Shown one piece after another: positions 1 through 6,147 of a stretch of 8,676 nucleotides of DNA; position 1 is the first letter of the stretch, and every line of letters begins with the position of its first letter. Both the position numbers and the translations under genes were made by a program. The stretch covers positions 1-8,676 of the forward strand of contig JAKQSG010000119.1 of NCBI GenBank assembly GCA_029563245.1, read 5' to 3'. Under the pieces are notes generated by a model. It saw only the letters and a list, made by a program, of their open reading frames with translations. It was not told the origin of the DNA and made no database searches. The DNA is from Candidatus Omnitrophota bacterium. GTDB taxonomy: Bacteria; Omnitrophota; Gorgyraeia; Gygaellales; Profunditerraquicolaceae.

Positions 1-2795
1 TAAGGCATATCTTCTTCCGGGACTATTCTGGCGACAACGCCCTTATTTCCATGGCGCCCGGCAAGCTTATCCCCCTCGGCTATCCTGCGTTTAGTAGCGA
101 TATAAACTACCACCCTCTTTAACACTCCCGCAGGAAGCTCATCTCCACGCCTCACCTTCTCAATTTCCTGCTCTTCTTCTGAAATTAACTCCTGTACCTG
201 CTCATCAAAAGAAGCCGCCAGGATCTTTGCTTCTTCATTATCGCTAAAATCATATTTCTCAACCTTCTTCTTATCTACACCCAACAGCTGGGAAAGCCTT
301 ACTATTTTTTCAGTTTGAACAAATTCGATCTCTTGCTTATAATAAGCTTTTAATTCGCGTATTTTGGATAACTCTTTTGTCTTTTCTTCTTTAGTCTTCC
401 TGCCTCGGTCCTTACGCGAAAAAATGTGGACATCTATAACCACACCCTCTACACCCGGAGGCACTATAAGCGATGTATCGCGTACGTCTCCGGCCTTCTC
501 TCCGAATATCGCCCTTAAAAGCCGCTCCTCTGGGGAAGGTTCCGAATCAGTCTTGGGGGTAATCTTACCGACTAATATATCTCCAGGGGCAACTTCTGAA
601 CCCACGCAAATAATTCCGTTTTCATCCAGGTTAGCTAAGGCCTCTTCACTAACATTAGGAATATCGCGAGTAATCTCTTCATTGCCAAGCCTAGTCTCCG
701 TAGCTTCAATCTCAAATTCTTCTATATGAATAGACGTAAAGGTGTCTTGCTTAACCAATTTCTCGCTAATAAGGATTGCGTCTTCAAAGTTATATCCGCG
801 CCAGGGCATAAAAGCCACTAGAACATTCTTCCCTAGGGCCAGCTCGCCTCCTTTAGTGCCTATGCCATCAGCGATAATATCTCCCTTTTCAACCCTATCT
901 CCCAGATTAACGATTGGACGCTGATTCAAGCAAGTATCATTATTGGTACGAAGAAATTTCTTTAAATGATAGATCTTTTTGCCAACAGTAATAGAAGCAG
1001 AGTCTACGCTAGTTACCTTACCGCTCTCTTCGGCGACAACTACAGTGCCTGAATCACGCGCAACCTTTTCTTCCATTTGAGTACCGACAACCGGAGCCTC
1101 CGTAATCATAAGAGGGACTCCCTGTCTTTGCATATTCGAACCCATAAGAGCCCTATTTGCATCATCGTGCTCCAAGAAAGGAATTAATGAGGCGGCCACA
1201 GAAACTAACTGCTTAGGAGAAACATCCATATACTGCACTTCTTTGGCAGGGACTTTCGGGAAATCATCTTTATAGCGGCAGGCTACTTCTTTTTCTACAA
1301 AATAACCATTTTCATCTAAAGCAGCATTAGCCTGTGCAATAACCTTATCTTCTTCTATATCGGCTGTTAAATAATCTATCTTTTTAGTCACCCTTCCGTC
1401 CTCAACCTTGCGGTAAGGAGTCTCTAAAAGCCCTAAGGTATTAACTCTTGCAAAGGTACTCAAAGAGGCGATTAAACCGATATTCGGACCTTCAGGAGTT
1501 TCAATAGGACAAACCCTTCCATAGTGAGAAGGATGGATATCTCTGACCTCAAAACCGGCGCGCTCGCGTGATAATCCCCCAGGGCCTAAAGCACTTAACC
1601 TTCTCTTATGAGTCATCTCTGCTAAGGGGTTTATCTGATCCATAAACTGAGAAAGCTGGGAACGTGCAAAAAAATCGCGTATCTGATTAGATAACAACTT
1701 GGAATTAATCAGATAATGCACGTTAAGAGTATCAAACTCTCCCAATAAACTTAACCGCTCCCTTATAGACCTCTCCACGCGGCTTAACCCAATACGAACC
1801 TGGTTCTGGACTAACTCCCCAACCGTTTTGATACGGCGGTTTCCCAGATGGTCTATATCATCAATCTTTCCTACGTCTGAATTAAGGTTAATTAAATATT
1901 CCATTACTTTAATTATGGTATCTGAGTCCAGTATCCTCTTCTCCAGAGAAACATTCATACCTAATTTTCTGTTTAATATAAACCTTCCGGCCCTTTCAAG
2001 GTCATAACGGGCAGGATCAAAGAATAACCTGTAAAACAAAGCTTCGGCAGCCTCTTTTGTAACCGGCTCTGTAGGCCGCATCTTACGGTAAAAATCAATG
2101 TACGCCTCTTCTTTATTCTTAGTGTAATCCTTTTTAAGGGTATTAATAATTTCAGGGTACTCTTTACCGAATGCCGCAATAATATCTTTATCTTCGGAAA
2201 AACCCAATATTCTCAAGATCTGGGTAGCAGGGAAATTTCTGCGCCGGTCAACATAAGCTAGTATAGTTTCGGTAAGATCATACTTAAACTCAAGCCAAGC
2301 CCCGCGGTAAGGTATAACCCTGCCATAAAAAATCTTTTTCCCGGTAGGATGTTCTTCTTCTTCAAAAGATACCCCGGGAGACCTCTGTAACTGGCTTACC
2401 ACTACGCGCTCATCGCCGTTAATAATAAAGGTGCCGGTTTTAGTCATTAAGGGGAGCTCACCGAAATATGCGTCCTGTTCCTTAGTCTCCTTAGGAGTAG
2501 TCAGGCGAAACTTCACCTTAAGCGGCAAAGCATAGGTAAGGCTTCGAATTTTTGATTCTGAGATATTATATTTAGGCTTACCCAAAGAATAGCTTAGGTA
2601 TTCGAGCTTAACTTCCCGATTAGGGCTCTCTATAGGAAAAATCTCGGAAAAGACCTCCTGTAAACCCTGGTTCTTGCGCTCAGACACAGGAACATCCAAC
2701 TGTAAGAATTCATAGAAGGCTTCAAGTTGGATATCCAAGAGGTTTGGAATATTATAAACCTCTTTTAGTTTTGCAAAGCTTTTACGTTTAATCAT
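1..2795 (-). CDS. rpoB: RNA polymerase beta subunit, N-terminal 931 codons (3' end outside window)
   Basis: Catalytic beta subunit of the DNA-dependent RNA polymerase core. The frame is open from ATG at 2795 to the window edge, where it stops inside the conserved EEDMPY segment, so the C-terminal part is simply off-window. Visible landmarks are an N-terminal RKSFAKLKEVYNIPNLL segment; GDERVVVSQLQRSPGV (about residues 115-135); the rifampicin-pocket segment SQLSQFMDQINPLAEMTHKR (about 379-398); IETPEGPNIGLI (about 430-441); FEDA with active-site acids E671/D672 (E. coli E813/D814); and GDKLAGRHGNKGV with K910/K918 (E. coli K1065/K1073). Numbering runs 130-155 residues behind E. coli, as expected if the enterobacterial insertions are absent. 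Last visible gene of the secE-nusG-rplKAJL-rpoB cluster. An in-frame ATG at 2831 would add 12 basic residues. I prefer 2795 because RpoB proteins usually start close to the RKSF motif, but neither site has a strong Shine-Dalgarno. Confidence 0.98.
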   Translation of the reverse strand, partial: MIKRKSFAKLKEVYNIPNLLDIQLEAFYEFLQLDVPVSERKNQGLQEVFSEIFPIESPNREVKLEYLSYSLGKPKYNISESKIRSLTYALPLKVKFRLTTPKETKEQDAYFGELPLMTKTGTFIINGDERVVVSQLQRSPGVSFEEEEHPTGKKIFYGRVIPYRGAWLEFKYDLTETILAYVDRRRNFPATQILRILGFSEDKDIIAAFGKEYPEIINTLKKDYTKNKEEAYIDFYRKMRPTEPVTKEAAEALFYRLFFDPARYDLERAGRFILNRKLGMNVSLEKRILDSDTIIKVMEYLINLNSDVGKIDDIDHLGNRRIKTVGELVQNQVRIGLSRVERSIRERLSLLGEFDTLNVHYLINSKLLSNQIRDFFARSQLSQFMDQINPLAEMTHKRRLSALGPGGLSRERAGFEVRDIHPSHYGRVCPIETPEGPNIGLIASLSTFARVNTLGLLETPYRKVEDGRVTKKIDYLTADIEEDKVIAQANAALDENGYFVEKEVACRYKDDFPKVPAKEVQYMDVSPKQLVSVAASLIPFLEHDDANRALMGSNMQRQGVPLMITEAPVVGTQMEEKVARDSGTVVVAEESGKVTSVDSASITVGKKIYHLKKFLRTNNDTCLNQRPIVNLGDRVEKGDIIADGIGTKGGELALGKNVLVAFMPWRGYNFEDAILISEKLVKQDTFTSIHIEEFEIEATETRLGNEEITRDIPNVSEEALANLDENGIICVGSEVAPGDILVGKITPKTDSEPSPEERLLRAIFGEKAGDVRDTSLIVPPGVEGVVIDVHIFSRKDRGRKTKEEKTKELSKIRELKAYYKQEIEFVQTEKIVRLSQLLGVDKKKVEKYDFSDNEEAKILAASFDEQVQELISEEEQEIEKVRRGDELPAGVLKRVVVYIATKRRIAEGDKLAGRHGNKGVVARIVPEEDMP

Positions 2796-2806
2796 TCTTT
2801 TTACAG

Positions 2807-2823
2807 CCCGCCTTTTCGGCCGG
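2807..2823 (-). promoter_or_regulatory. Possible GC hairpin over the rpoB translation-start region
   Basis: Read on the minus strand, CCGGCC, a GAAAA loop and GGCGGG can pair in five of six positions. This lies 11 nt before the preferred rpoB ATG. The right arm includes AGGCGGG, the only Shine-Dalgarno-like sequence for that start. The hairpin could therefore tune rpoB translation. If the ATG at 2831 is the true start, this is just coding sequence. Weak call from pairing by eye. Confidence 0.25.
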
Positions 2824-2850
2824 TCCCTCATTCACCGCTATTCTTATCGC

Positions 2851-2876
2851 GGGACAGCCCCTCGGGGACAGCCCCT
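2851..2876 (-). repeat. Tandem GGGACAGCCCCT repeat between rplL and rpoB
   Basis: The 12-mer GGGACAGCCCCT occurs at 2851-2862 and again at 2865-2876, a period of 14 bases. Each copy has GGG(G) and CCCC arms around a four-base ACAG core, so the transcript can form consecutive short hairpins (GGGG-CUGU-CCCC when read on the minus strand). It fills much of the only sizeable gap in the operon. It may be a REP-like intergenic element or part of an attenuator/processing site in front of rpoB. The function is inference; the repeat itself is plain in the sequence. Confidence 0.7.
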
Positions 2877-2891
2877 GATGGCGCTACTTTG

Positions 2892-3278
2892 CTATTTTAA
2901 TTCGACGGTTGCACCAACTGCTTCCAGCTTCTTCTTTATCTCTTCTGCTTCCTCTTTAGTGGCACCGTCTTTTAACGGCTTAGGAGCAGCATCAACCAAA
3001 TCCTTGGCTTCTTTTAAACCAAGGTTGGTAATTGTACGGACCTCTTTAATAACCGCGATTTTATTTCCGCCGGCACTGGTTAAAACTACCGAAAAGGTAG
3101 ATTTCTCTTCAGCCGCAGGAGCAGCACCTGCCTGGGCACCCGCTGCCGGAGCAGCCATCATCGGCATATTTGCCTTCACCCCGAATTTTTCCTCCAGGGC
3201 TTTGACTAAATCCGATAATTCTAAGACCGTCATCTCTTCTATGGACTTAATCATATCGTCTAATTTTACGCTTCCCAT
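2892..3278 (-). CDS. rplL: 50S ribosomal protein bL12 (L7/L12)
   Basis: Stalk protein of the large subunit. Its dimers hang on uL10 and recruit and stimulate the translational GTPases (EF-Tu, EF-G, IF2, RF3). The 128-residue length is typical (E. coli about 120). Layout: N-terminal dimerisation and uL10-binding helices at about 1-36, a flexible Ala/Gly/Pro hinge at about 37-58 (AAPAAGAQAGAAPAAEE), and the globular factor-binding domain at about 59-128 with KIAVIKEVR and GLKEAKDLVDAAPKPLK. The start is well supported: AAAAGGAGGA lies 5-6 nt before the ATG and directly abuts the rplJ stop. That strong site fits the need for several bL12 copies per uL10 from the same mRNA. It follows rplJ by 13 nt and is separated from rpoB by about 96 nt. 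Confidence 0.99.
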   Translation of the reverse strand: MGSVKLDDMIKSIEEMTVLELSDLVKALEEKFGVKANMPMMAAPAAGAQAGAAPAAEEKSTFSVVLTSAGGNKIAVIKEVRTITNLGLKEAKDLVDAAPKPLKDGATKEEAEEIKKKLEAVGATVELK

Positions 3279-3291
3279 TTGTTTCCTCCTT

Positions 3292-3819
3292 TTAACTTTC
3301 TTTTTTCTGTTTTATCTGATCTATACAATAAACAAATTTCGCCAATATCTGGTTTAAGGTAATTACTATTCCTGATATTGGCGAATTTAATGTCATAACA
3401 ACCTGCGCCCTTAAAACCTCTTTAGAGGCAAGCTTGGACATCGCTTCGATATCCGATCTCTCCAAGACTTTATCTTTTAAAGAACCGCCCTCTATCTTGA
3501 GCTGCTCGTGCTCTTTGACAAATTCAAAAAGCGACTTAGAAACAGCCACAGGCTCTTCCTTAATAAAAACCATTCCGCAAGGCCCTTCGATATTCTTTAC
3601 CAAAACCTCTAACCCCGAATCCTTCAAGGCTCTGCGCGCGACGCTATTTTTTACTACAAAAAGAGAGGCCTTGGATCCCTTAAGGGTCTGCCTTAACGTA
3701 CATAAATCAGGGCTGGCTACACCTGAGTACTTTATAATAAAAACAGCGTCAGAATCCTTAAGCGTAGTCTTAATTCTGTTCTCTGAAACCTCTTTAAAAA
3801 CTAATCCTATCTTTTTCAT
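3292..3819 (-). CDS. rplJ: 50S ribosomal protein uL10
   Basis: Base of the ribosomal stalk: it binds 23S rRNA beside uL11 and carries the bL12 dimers on its C-terminal helix. At 175 residues it is close to the usual 165-180. The N-terminal rRNA-binding domain (about 1-130) includes RQTLKGSKASLFVVKNSVARRAL and GPCGMVFIKEEPV. The C-terminal helical segment (about 143-175) would hold the bL12 docking sites. It starts 6 nt after rplA. The region before the ATG (CCATTTAATAAAAT) has no good Shine-Dalgarno, so translation is probably coupled to rplA. In many bacteria a long leader before rplJ binds uL10-bL12 for feedback control. There is no room for one here unless it lies inside rplA or the control is absent. 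Confidence 0.98.
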   Translation of the reverse strand: MKKIGLVFKEVSENRIKTTLKDSDAVFIIKYSGVASPDLCTLRQTLKGSKASLFVVKNSVARRALKDSGLEVLVKNIEGPCGMVFIKEEPVAVSKSLFEFVKEHEQLKIEGGSLKDKVLERSDIEAMSKLASKEVLRAQVVMTLNSPISGIVITLNQILAKFVYCIDQIKQKKES

Positions 3820-3825
3820 ATTTTA

Positions 3826-4506
3826 TTAAATGGCCAGCCTTAAGCCCGGGCTCATAGATGATGTTATGGAAAGGCTAATTATAAATTTGCCCTTTACAGA
3901 AGCCGGCCTGGCCTCGCTCAAGGCCTCAATTACCTTAGAAGCGTTATCATAAAGCTTATCTTCGCTAAATGAAAGCTTGCCGACGGCTAAATGCACGCCC
4001 CCTTGCTTATCTACTCTGAATTCCACCTTCCCCCTCTTGACATCTTCGATCGCTTTTAATATATCGTTGGTAACCGTACCTGTCTTAGGGCTGGGCATAA
4101 GCCCGCGAGGCCCCAAGATCTTACCTAGCTTGCTAAGATCTTTCATCATCTCCGGAGTTGAAATAGCACAATCAAAATCAAGAAAGCCTCCCGCAACTTT
4201 CTCAATAAGCTCGAGTCCTCCGACATAATCGACATTTGCCCCGCGGGCGATTCTCTCGTGTTCCCCTTTGCAAAACACTGCAACCCTGACCTTTTTACCG
4301 GTACCATGAGGGAGGATAACCGTACCGCGCACCATTTGATCCGATTTCTTAGTATCAACCAGTAAGTGGAAATGCAAATCTACGGAGCTATCAAATTTCA
4401 CAGGCGCCATTTTTTTCAGGCAGCCGATTGCTTCTTTAAGCTGGTAAGTCTTCCCCTTATCTACCTGCTTAACGGACTCTTCATACCTTTTACTGTGTTC
4501 TTTCAT
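3826..4506 (-). CDS. rplA: 50S ribosomal protein uL1
   Basis: Forms the L1 stalk that moves deacylated tRNA through the E site; in many bacteria it also represses its own rplK-rplA mRNA. The 226-residue length matches the family (E. coli 234). The family signature spans about residues 115-137, reading STPEMMKDLSKLGKILGPRG and then LMPSPKTGTVT. The insertion domain II lies at about 67-158. The C-terminal EFRVDKQGGVHLAVGKLSF and SVKGKFIISLSI complete domain I. The start is supported by TAGGAGAGGG just before the ATG, which includes the rplK stop codon. The two genes are 8 nt apart, so coupling with rplK is likely. Confidence 0.98.
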   Translation of the reverse strand: MKEHSKRYEESVKQVDKGKTYQLKEAIGCLKKMAPVKFDSSVDLHFHLLVDTKKSDQMVRGTVILPHGTGKKVRVAVFCKGEHERIARGANVDYVGGLELIEKVAGGFLDFDCAISTPEMMKDLSKLGKILGPRGLMPSPKTGTVTNDILKAIEDVKRGKVEFRVDKQGGVHLAVGKLSFSEDKLYDNASKVIEALSEARPASVKGKFIISLSITSSMSPGLRLAI

Positions 4507-4514
4507 TCCCTCTC

Positions 4515-4946
4515 CTAGCCCTCAACAACAATACCCATGCTACGGGCAGTTCCCGTGATAACCTTAATAGCCTGCTCCATATCTGAGGTATTCAAATCGG
4601 ACATTTTCTGCTTAGCAATCTCCTCTACCTGCTTTCTGGTAACCTTTCCTATAATCTCTTTGCCGCTTATCCCCGATGCCTTAGCTAAATTAGCCGCACG
4701 CTTAAGTAAAACGGATGAAGGAGGACTCTTAATAATAAAGGTAAAGGTCCTGTCTTCATAAACATTAATAACCACCGGCAGTATCAACCCATCCCTGCCC
4801 TTAGTCTGATCATTAAATTGCTTGCAAAACTGCATTATATTCACGCCGTGCTGGCCTAATGCCGGACCCACCGGAGGCGCAGGGTTAGCCTGAGCCGCTG
4901 GAACATGAAGTTTAATTTGAGCCTTAATTGCTTTTTTGACTGCCAT
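4515..4946 (-). CDS. rplK: 50S ribosomal protein uL11
   Basis: Binds the GTPase-associated region of 23S rRNA (H43/H44) at the stalk base and is the partner of thiostrepton-class antibiotics. At 143 residues it matches E. coli (142). The N-terminal domain has the proline-rich ANPAPPVGPALGQHGVNIMQF (about 20-40; Pro22 and neighbouring prolines are the thiostrepton contact). The C-terminal rRNA-binding domain (about 75-143) ends AIKVITGTARSMGIVVEG. I chose ATG 4946 over an upstream in-frame ATG at 4967. GGTGGAG sits 8 nt before it, and the protein then starts MAVKKAIKAQIK like its relatives. The upstream start would add seven residues lying inside nusG. The ATG overlaps the nusG stop by one base (TAATG). 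Confidence 0.98.
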   Translation of the reverse strand: MAVKKAIKAQIKLHVPAAQANPAPPVGPALGQHGVNIMQFCKQFNDQTKGRDGLILPVVINVYEDRTFTFIIKSPPSSVLLKRAANLAKASGISGKEIIGKVTRKQVEEIAKQKMSDLNTSDMEQAIKVITGTARSMGIVVEG

Positions 4947-5473
4947 TATATTTTCTCCACCTGCCAATATTCTAATTCTACGGGGGTTGCCCTGCCAAAT
5001 ATTGAAACACTTACCTTTATCTTTCCTTTTTCGGGGTGTATCTCATCGATGGTGCCGTTAAAATTCTGGAATGGACCGTCGGTAACCCTTACCTGCTCGC
5101 CTTTTTCAAAAACAACTTTAGGGCTTGGCTTAACCTGAGTATCCTTGGTCTTTCTCAGTATATTATCTACCTCTTCCTGCGGCAGAGGCATAGGTTTCTT
5201 CCCTAGGCCTATAAATCCTGTAACGCCTGGGGAAGTCTTAACAAATAGGTAGGTTTTTTCATTGAGTTCCATCTCAACTAAAAGGTACCCGGGGAAAAAT
5301 TTCCTCTGAGATATCTTCTTCTTACCCGAGCGAACTTCCGAAATCTGCTCAGTGGGGATAATAACGCTAGAGATAAGCTCCCCTAACCCGGAAACTGCAA
5401 TCTTATTCTCCAAAGTCGTCTTGACTTTATCCTCTAAACCTGTTTGAGTATGAACGACATACCAGCTTTTCAT
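4946..5473 (-). CDS. nusG: Transcription termination/antitermination factor NusG
   Basis: Spt5-family elongation factor that bridges RNA polymerase to Rho or to the ribosome (via uS10). The 175-residue length is typical. The NGN domain (about 1-108) contains WYVVHTQTGLEDKV, the KFFPGYLLVEM strand and SPGVTGFIG. The KOW domain (about 120-175) contains FEKGEQVRVTDGPFQNFNGT and closes with VELEYWQVEKI. The ATG overlaps the secE stop by one base (TAATG). The upstream sequence (ACTTTTATTTAAA) has no Shine-Dalgarno, so translation very likely depends on ribosomes finishing secE. Its position between secE and rplK is the standard bacterial arrangement. Confidence 0.99.
   Translation of the reverse strand: MKSWYVVHTQTGLEDKVKTTLENKIAVSGLGELISSVIIPTEQISEVRSGKKKISQRKFFPGYLLVEMELNEKTYLFVKTSPGVTGFIGLGKKPMPLPQEEVDNILRKTKDTQVKPSPKVVFEKGEQVRVTDGPFQNFNGTIDEIHPEKGKIKVSVSIFGRATPVELEYWQVEKI
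4955..4961 (-). promoter_or_regulatory. Ribosome binding site deciding the rplK start
   Basis: GGTGGAG on the minus strand lies 8 nt before the ATG at 4946, inside the last codons of nusG. It favours this start over the in-frame ATG at 4967, which has no comparable site. Confidence 0.8.
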
Positions 5474-5664
5474 TATTTAAATAAAAGTGTTAATAGCTTT
5501 GAGAGAACGGCATCAATTAATCCGATAAATATCCCCAATAAAACTGTAACTACTATTACAACTATAGTTGAAGCCAAAAGCTCCCTGCGGGTGCTCCAGG
5601 CTACCTTGCTCAATTCTAACTTTACCTCTTTTAAGAAACTTATCGGCTTTGCAATTATATTCAT
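5473..5664 (-). CDS. secE: Preprotein translocase subunit SecE
   Basis: Small essential subunit of the SecYEG channel in the inner membrane; it clamps and stabilises SecY. The 63-residue protein is the short single-span form found in most bacteria (E. coli has three spans). The amphipathic N-terminal helix carries the conserved EVKLELSKVAWSTRREL (about 13-29). One hydrophobic span follows at about 32-53 (STIVVIVVTVLLGIFIGLI). A moderate Shine-Dalgarno (AGGG, 9 nt before the ATG) supports the start. It lies 27 nt after tRNA-Trp and overlaps nusG by one base. Confidence 0.97.
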   Translation of the reverse strand: MNIIAKPISFLKEVKLELSKVAWSTRRELLASTIVVIVVTVLLGIFIGLIDAVLSKLLTLLFK

Positions 5665-5691
5665 AAACTATTCCCTGCCCCTTTTAAATTA

Positions 5692-5762
5692 CAGGAGCGG
5701 CAGGACTTGAACCTGCAGTCACGGTTTTGGAGACCGTTGGTTTGCCATTAACCGACGCCCCT
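5692..5762 (-). tRNA. trnW: tRNA-Trp (CCA anticodon)
   Basis: Full cloverleaf by eye: acceptor AGGGGCG/CGCTCCT with one G-U pair, D arm GGTT/AACC, anticodon stem ACGGT/ACCGT around loop CTCCAAA (anticodon CCA), T arm GCAGG-TTCAAGT-CCTGC, and discriminator G73 as expected for Trp. The 3' CCA is not encoded (TAA follows), so it must be added by the CCA-adding enzyme. It lies 5 nt after rpmG and 27 nt before secE, a conserved neighbourhood (tRNA-Trp next to secE) in many bacteria. It must be cut out of the protein-coding transcript. Confidence 0.97.
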
Positions 5763-5767
5763 AAAAA

Positions 5768-5917
5768 TTATTTTATCTCCTTATGAGGGGTATGCTTATG
5801 ACAGGACCTGCAAAACTTACTAATCTCAAGCCTATCTTGATGCAATTTTTTGTTCTTTGTCGTCGTATAGTTTCTATTCTTGCAAACCGTACACTCTAGT
5901 GTAATTATCTCTCGCAT
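5768..5917 (-). CDS. rpmG: 50S ribosomal protein bL33, zinc-ribbon form
   Basis: Small large-subunit protein near the E site. The 49-residue ORF starts MREIITLECTVCKNRNYTTT and ends CRSCHKHTPHKEIK, an unmistakable bL33. It keeps both cysteine pairs (C9/C12 and C36/C39), so it is the zinc-binding C+ form. The gene sits between tRNA-Thr (14 nt) and tRNA-Trp (5 nt), as it commonly does upstream of secE-nusG. The leader before the ATG (AAAATATTAATAT) has no Shine-Dalgarno and is very AT-rich, so initiation probably relies on unstructured RNA after tRNA processing. Start chosen because it gives the family's N-terminus. Confidence 0.97.
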   Translation of the reverse strand: MREIITLECTVCKNRNYTTTKNKKLHQDRLEISKFCRSCHKHTPHKEIK

Positions 5918-5931
5918 ATATTAATATTTTA

Positions 5932-6004
5932 AGCTGGAGACGAGAATTGAACTCGTGACCCCGTCCTTACCAAGGACGTGCTCTGCCAACTGAGCTACTC
6001 CAGC
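5932..6004 (-). tRNA. trnT: tRNA-Thr (GGT anticodon)
   Basis: Complete cloverleaf: perfect seven-pair acceptor GCTGGAG/CTCCAGC, D arm GCTC-AGTTGGCA-GAGC, anticodon stem CGTCC/GGACG around TTGGTAA (anticodon GGT, reading ACC/ACU), T arm ACGAG-TTCAATT-CTCGT, discriminator T. No encoded CCA. It is the first gene after the operon promoter and precedes rpmG by 14 nt. Confidence 0.97.
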
Positions 6005-6009
6005 ATTTT

Positions 6010-6021
6010 GCTAAAAGAGCC
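6010..6021 (-). promoter_or_regulatory. boxA-like antitermination element before tRNA-Thr
   Basis: Minus strand reads GGCTCTTTTAGCAAAAT just ahead of tRNA-Thr. This resembles the NusB/NusE boxA core of rRNA leaders (TGCTCTTTAACA). It lies downstream of the promoter and of a terminator-like hairpin, the position where an antitermination site would act on an operon headed by untranslated tRNA. No boxB or boxC was identified. The match is by eye and inexact. Confidence 0.35.
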
Positions 6022-6039
6022 TTAGTCGGCAACATTGAG

Positions 6040-6082
6040 AAAATAAAAAAATACCCCATAAGAATTCTCCTGAGAATTCTTA
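6040..6082 (-). terminator. Leader palindrome plus T-rich run: attenuator/terminator-like
   Basis: Minus strand shows arms TAAGAATTCTC and GAGAATTCTTA separated by only AG: a perfect 11-bp inverted repeat, of which about 9 pairs can form in RNA around a six-base loop. Five bases (TGGGG) later comes TATTTTTTTATTTT. The T-run is right for an intrinsic terminator, but the stem is AT-rich and the gap is long, so it is a weak one at best. It could serve as an attenuator in the ribosomal leader, as the end of transcripts arriving from the epimerase operon, or as a protein-binding operator. Confidence 0.4.
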
Positions 6083-6147
6083 GTTAATTTAATTTCGCTT
6101 CCTTACGATTTATGTATTGTAACTACAGAGATTTACGTAAGCAATAG

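Noticed and set aside
364..729. 121-codon plus-strand frame opposite rpoB
   Set aside because: Mirror of highly conserved rpoB codons; Ser/Thr-rich composition typical of an antisense shadow.
1973..2179. 68-codon minus-strand frame inside rpoB
   Set aside because: Out of frame with rpoB, which is continuous through this stretch; no recognisable protein features.
2878..3357. 159-codon open frame on the plus strand across rplL
   Set aside because: It is antisense to the certain rplL/rplJ genes. Its Ala/Pro-rich composition mirrors the bL12 hinge, and it has no family resemblance or own promoter.
3434..4358. Several plus-strand and out-of-frame ORFs over rplJ and rplA
   Set aside because: All lie fully over well-identified ribosomal protein genes and show no independent start signals.
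5444..5710. 88-codon plus-strand frame across secE
   Set aside because: Antisense to secE and running into tRNA-Trp, with no supporting signal.
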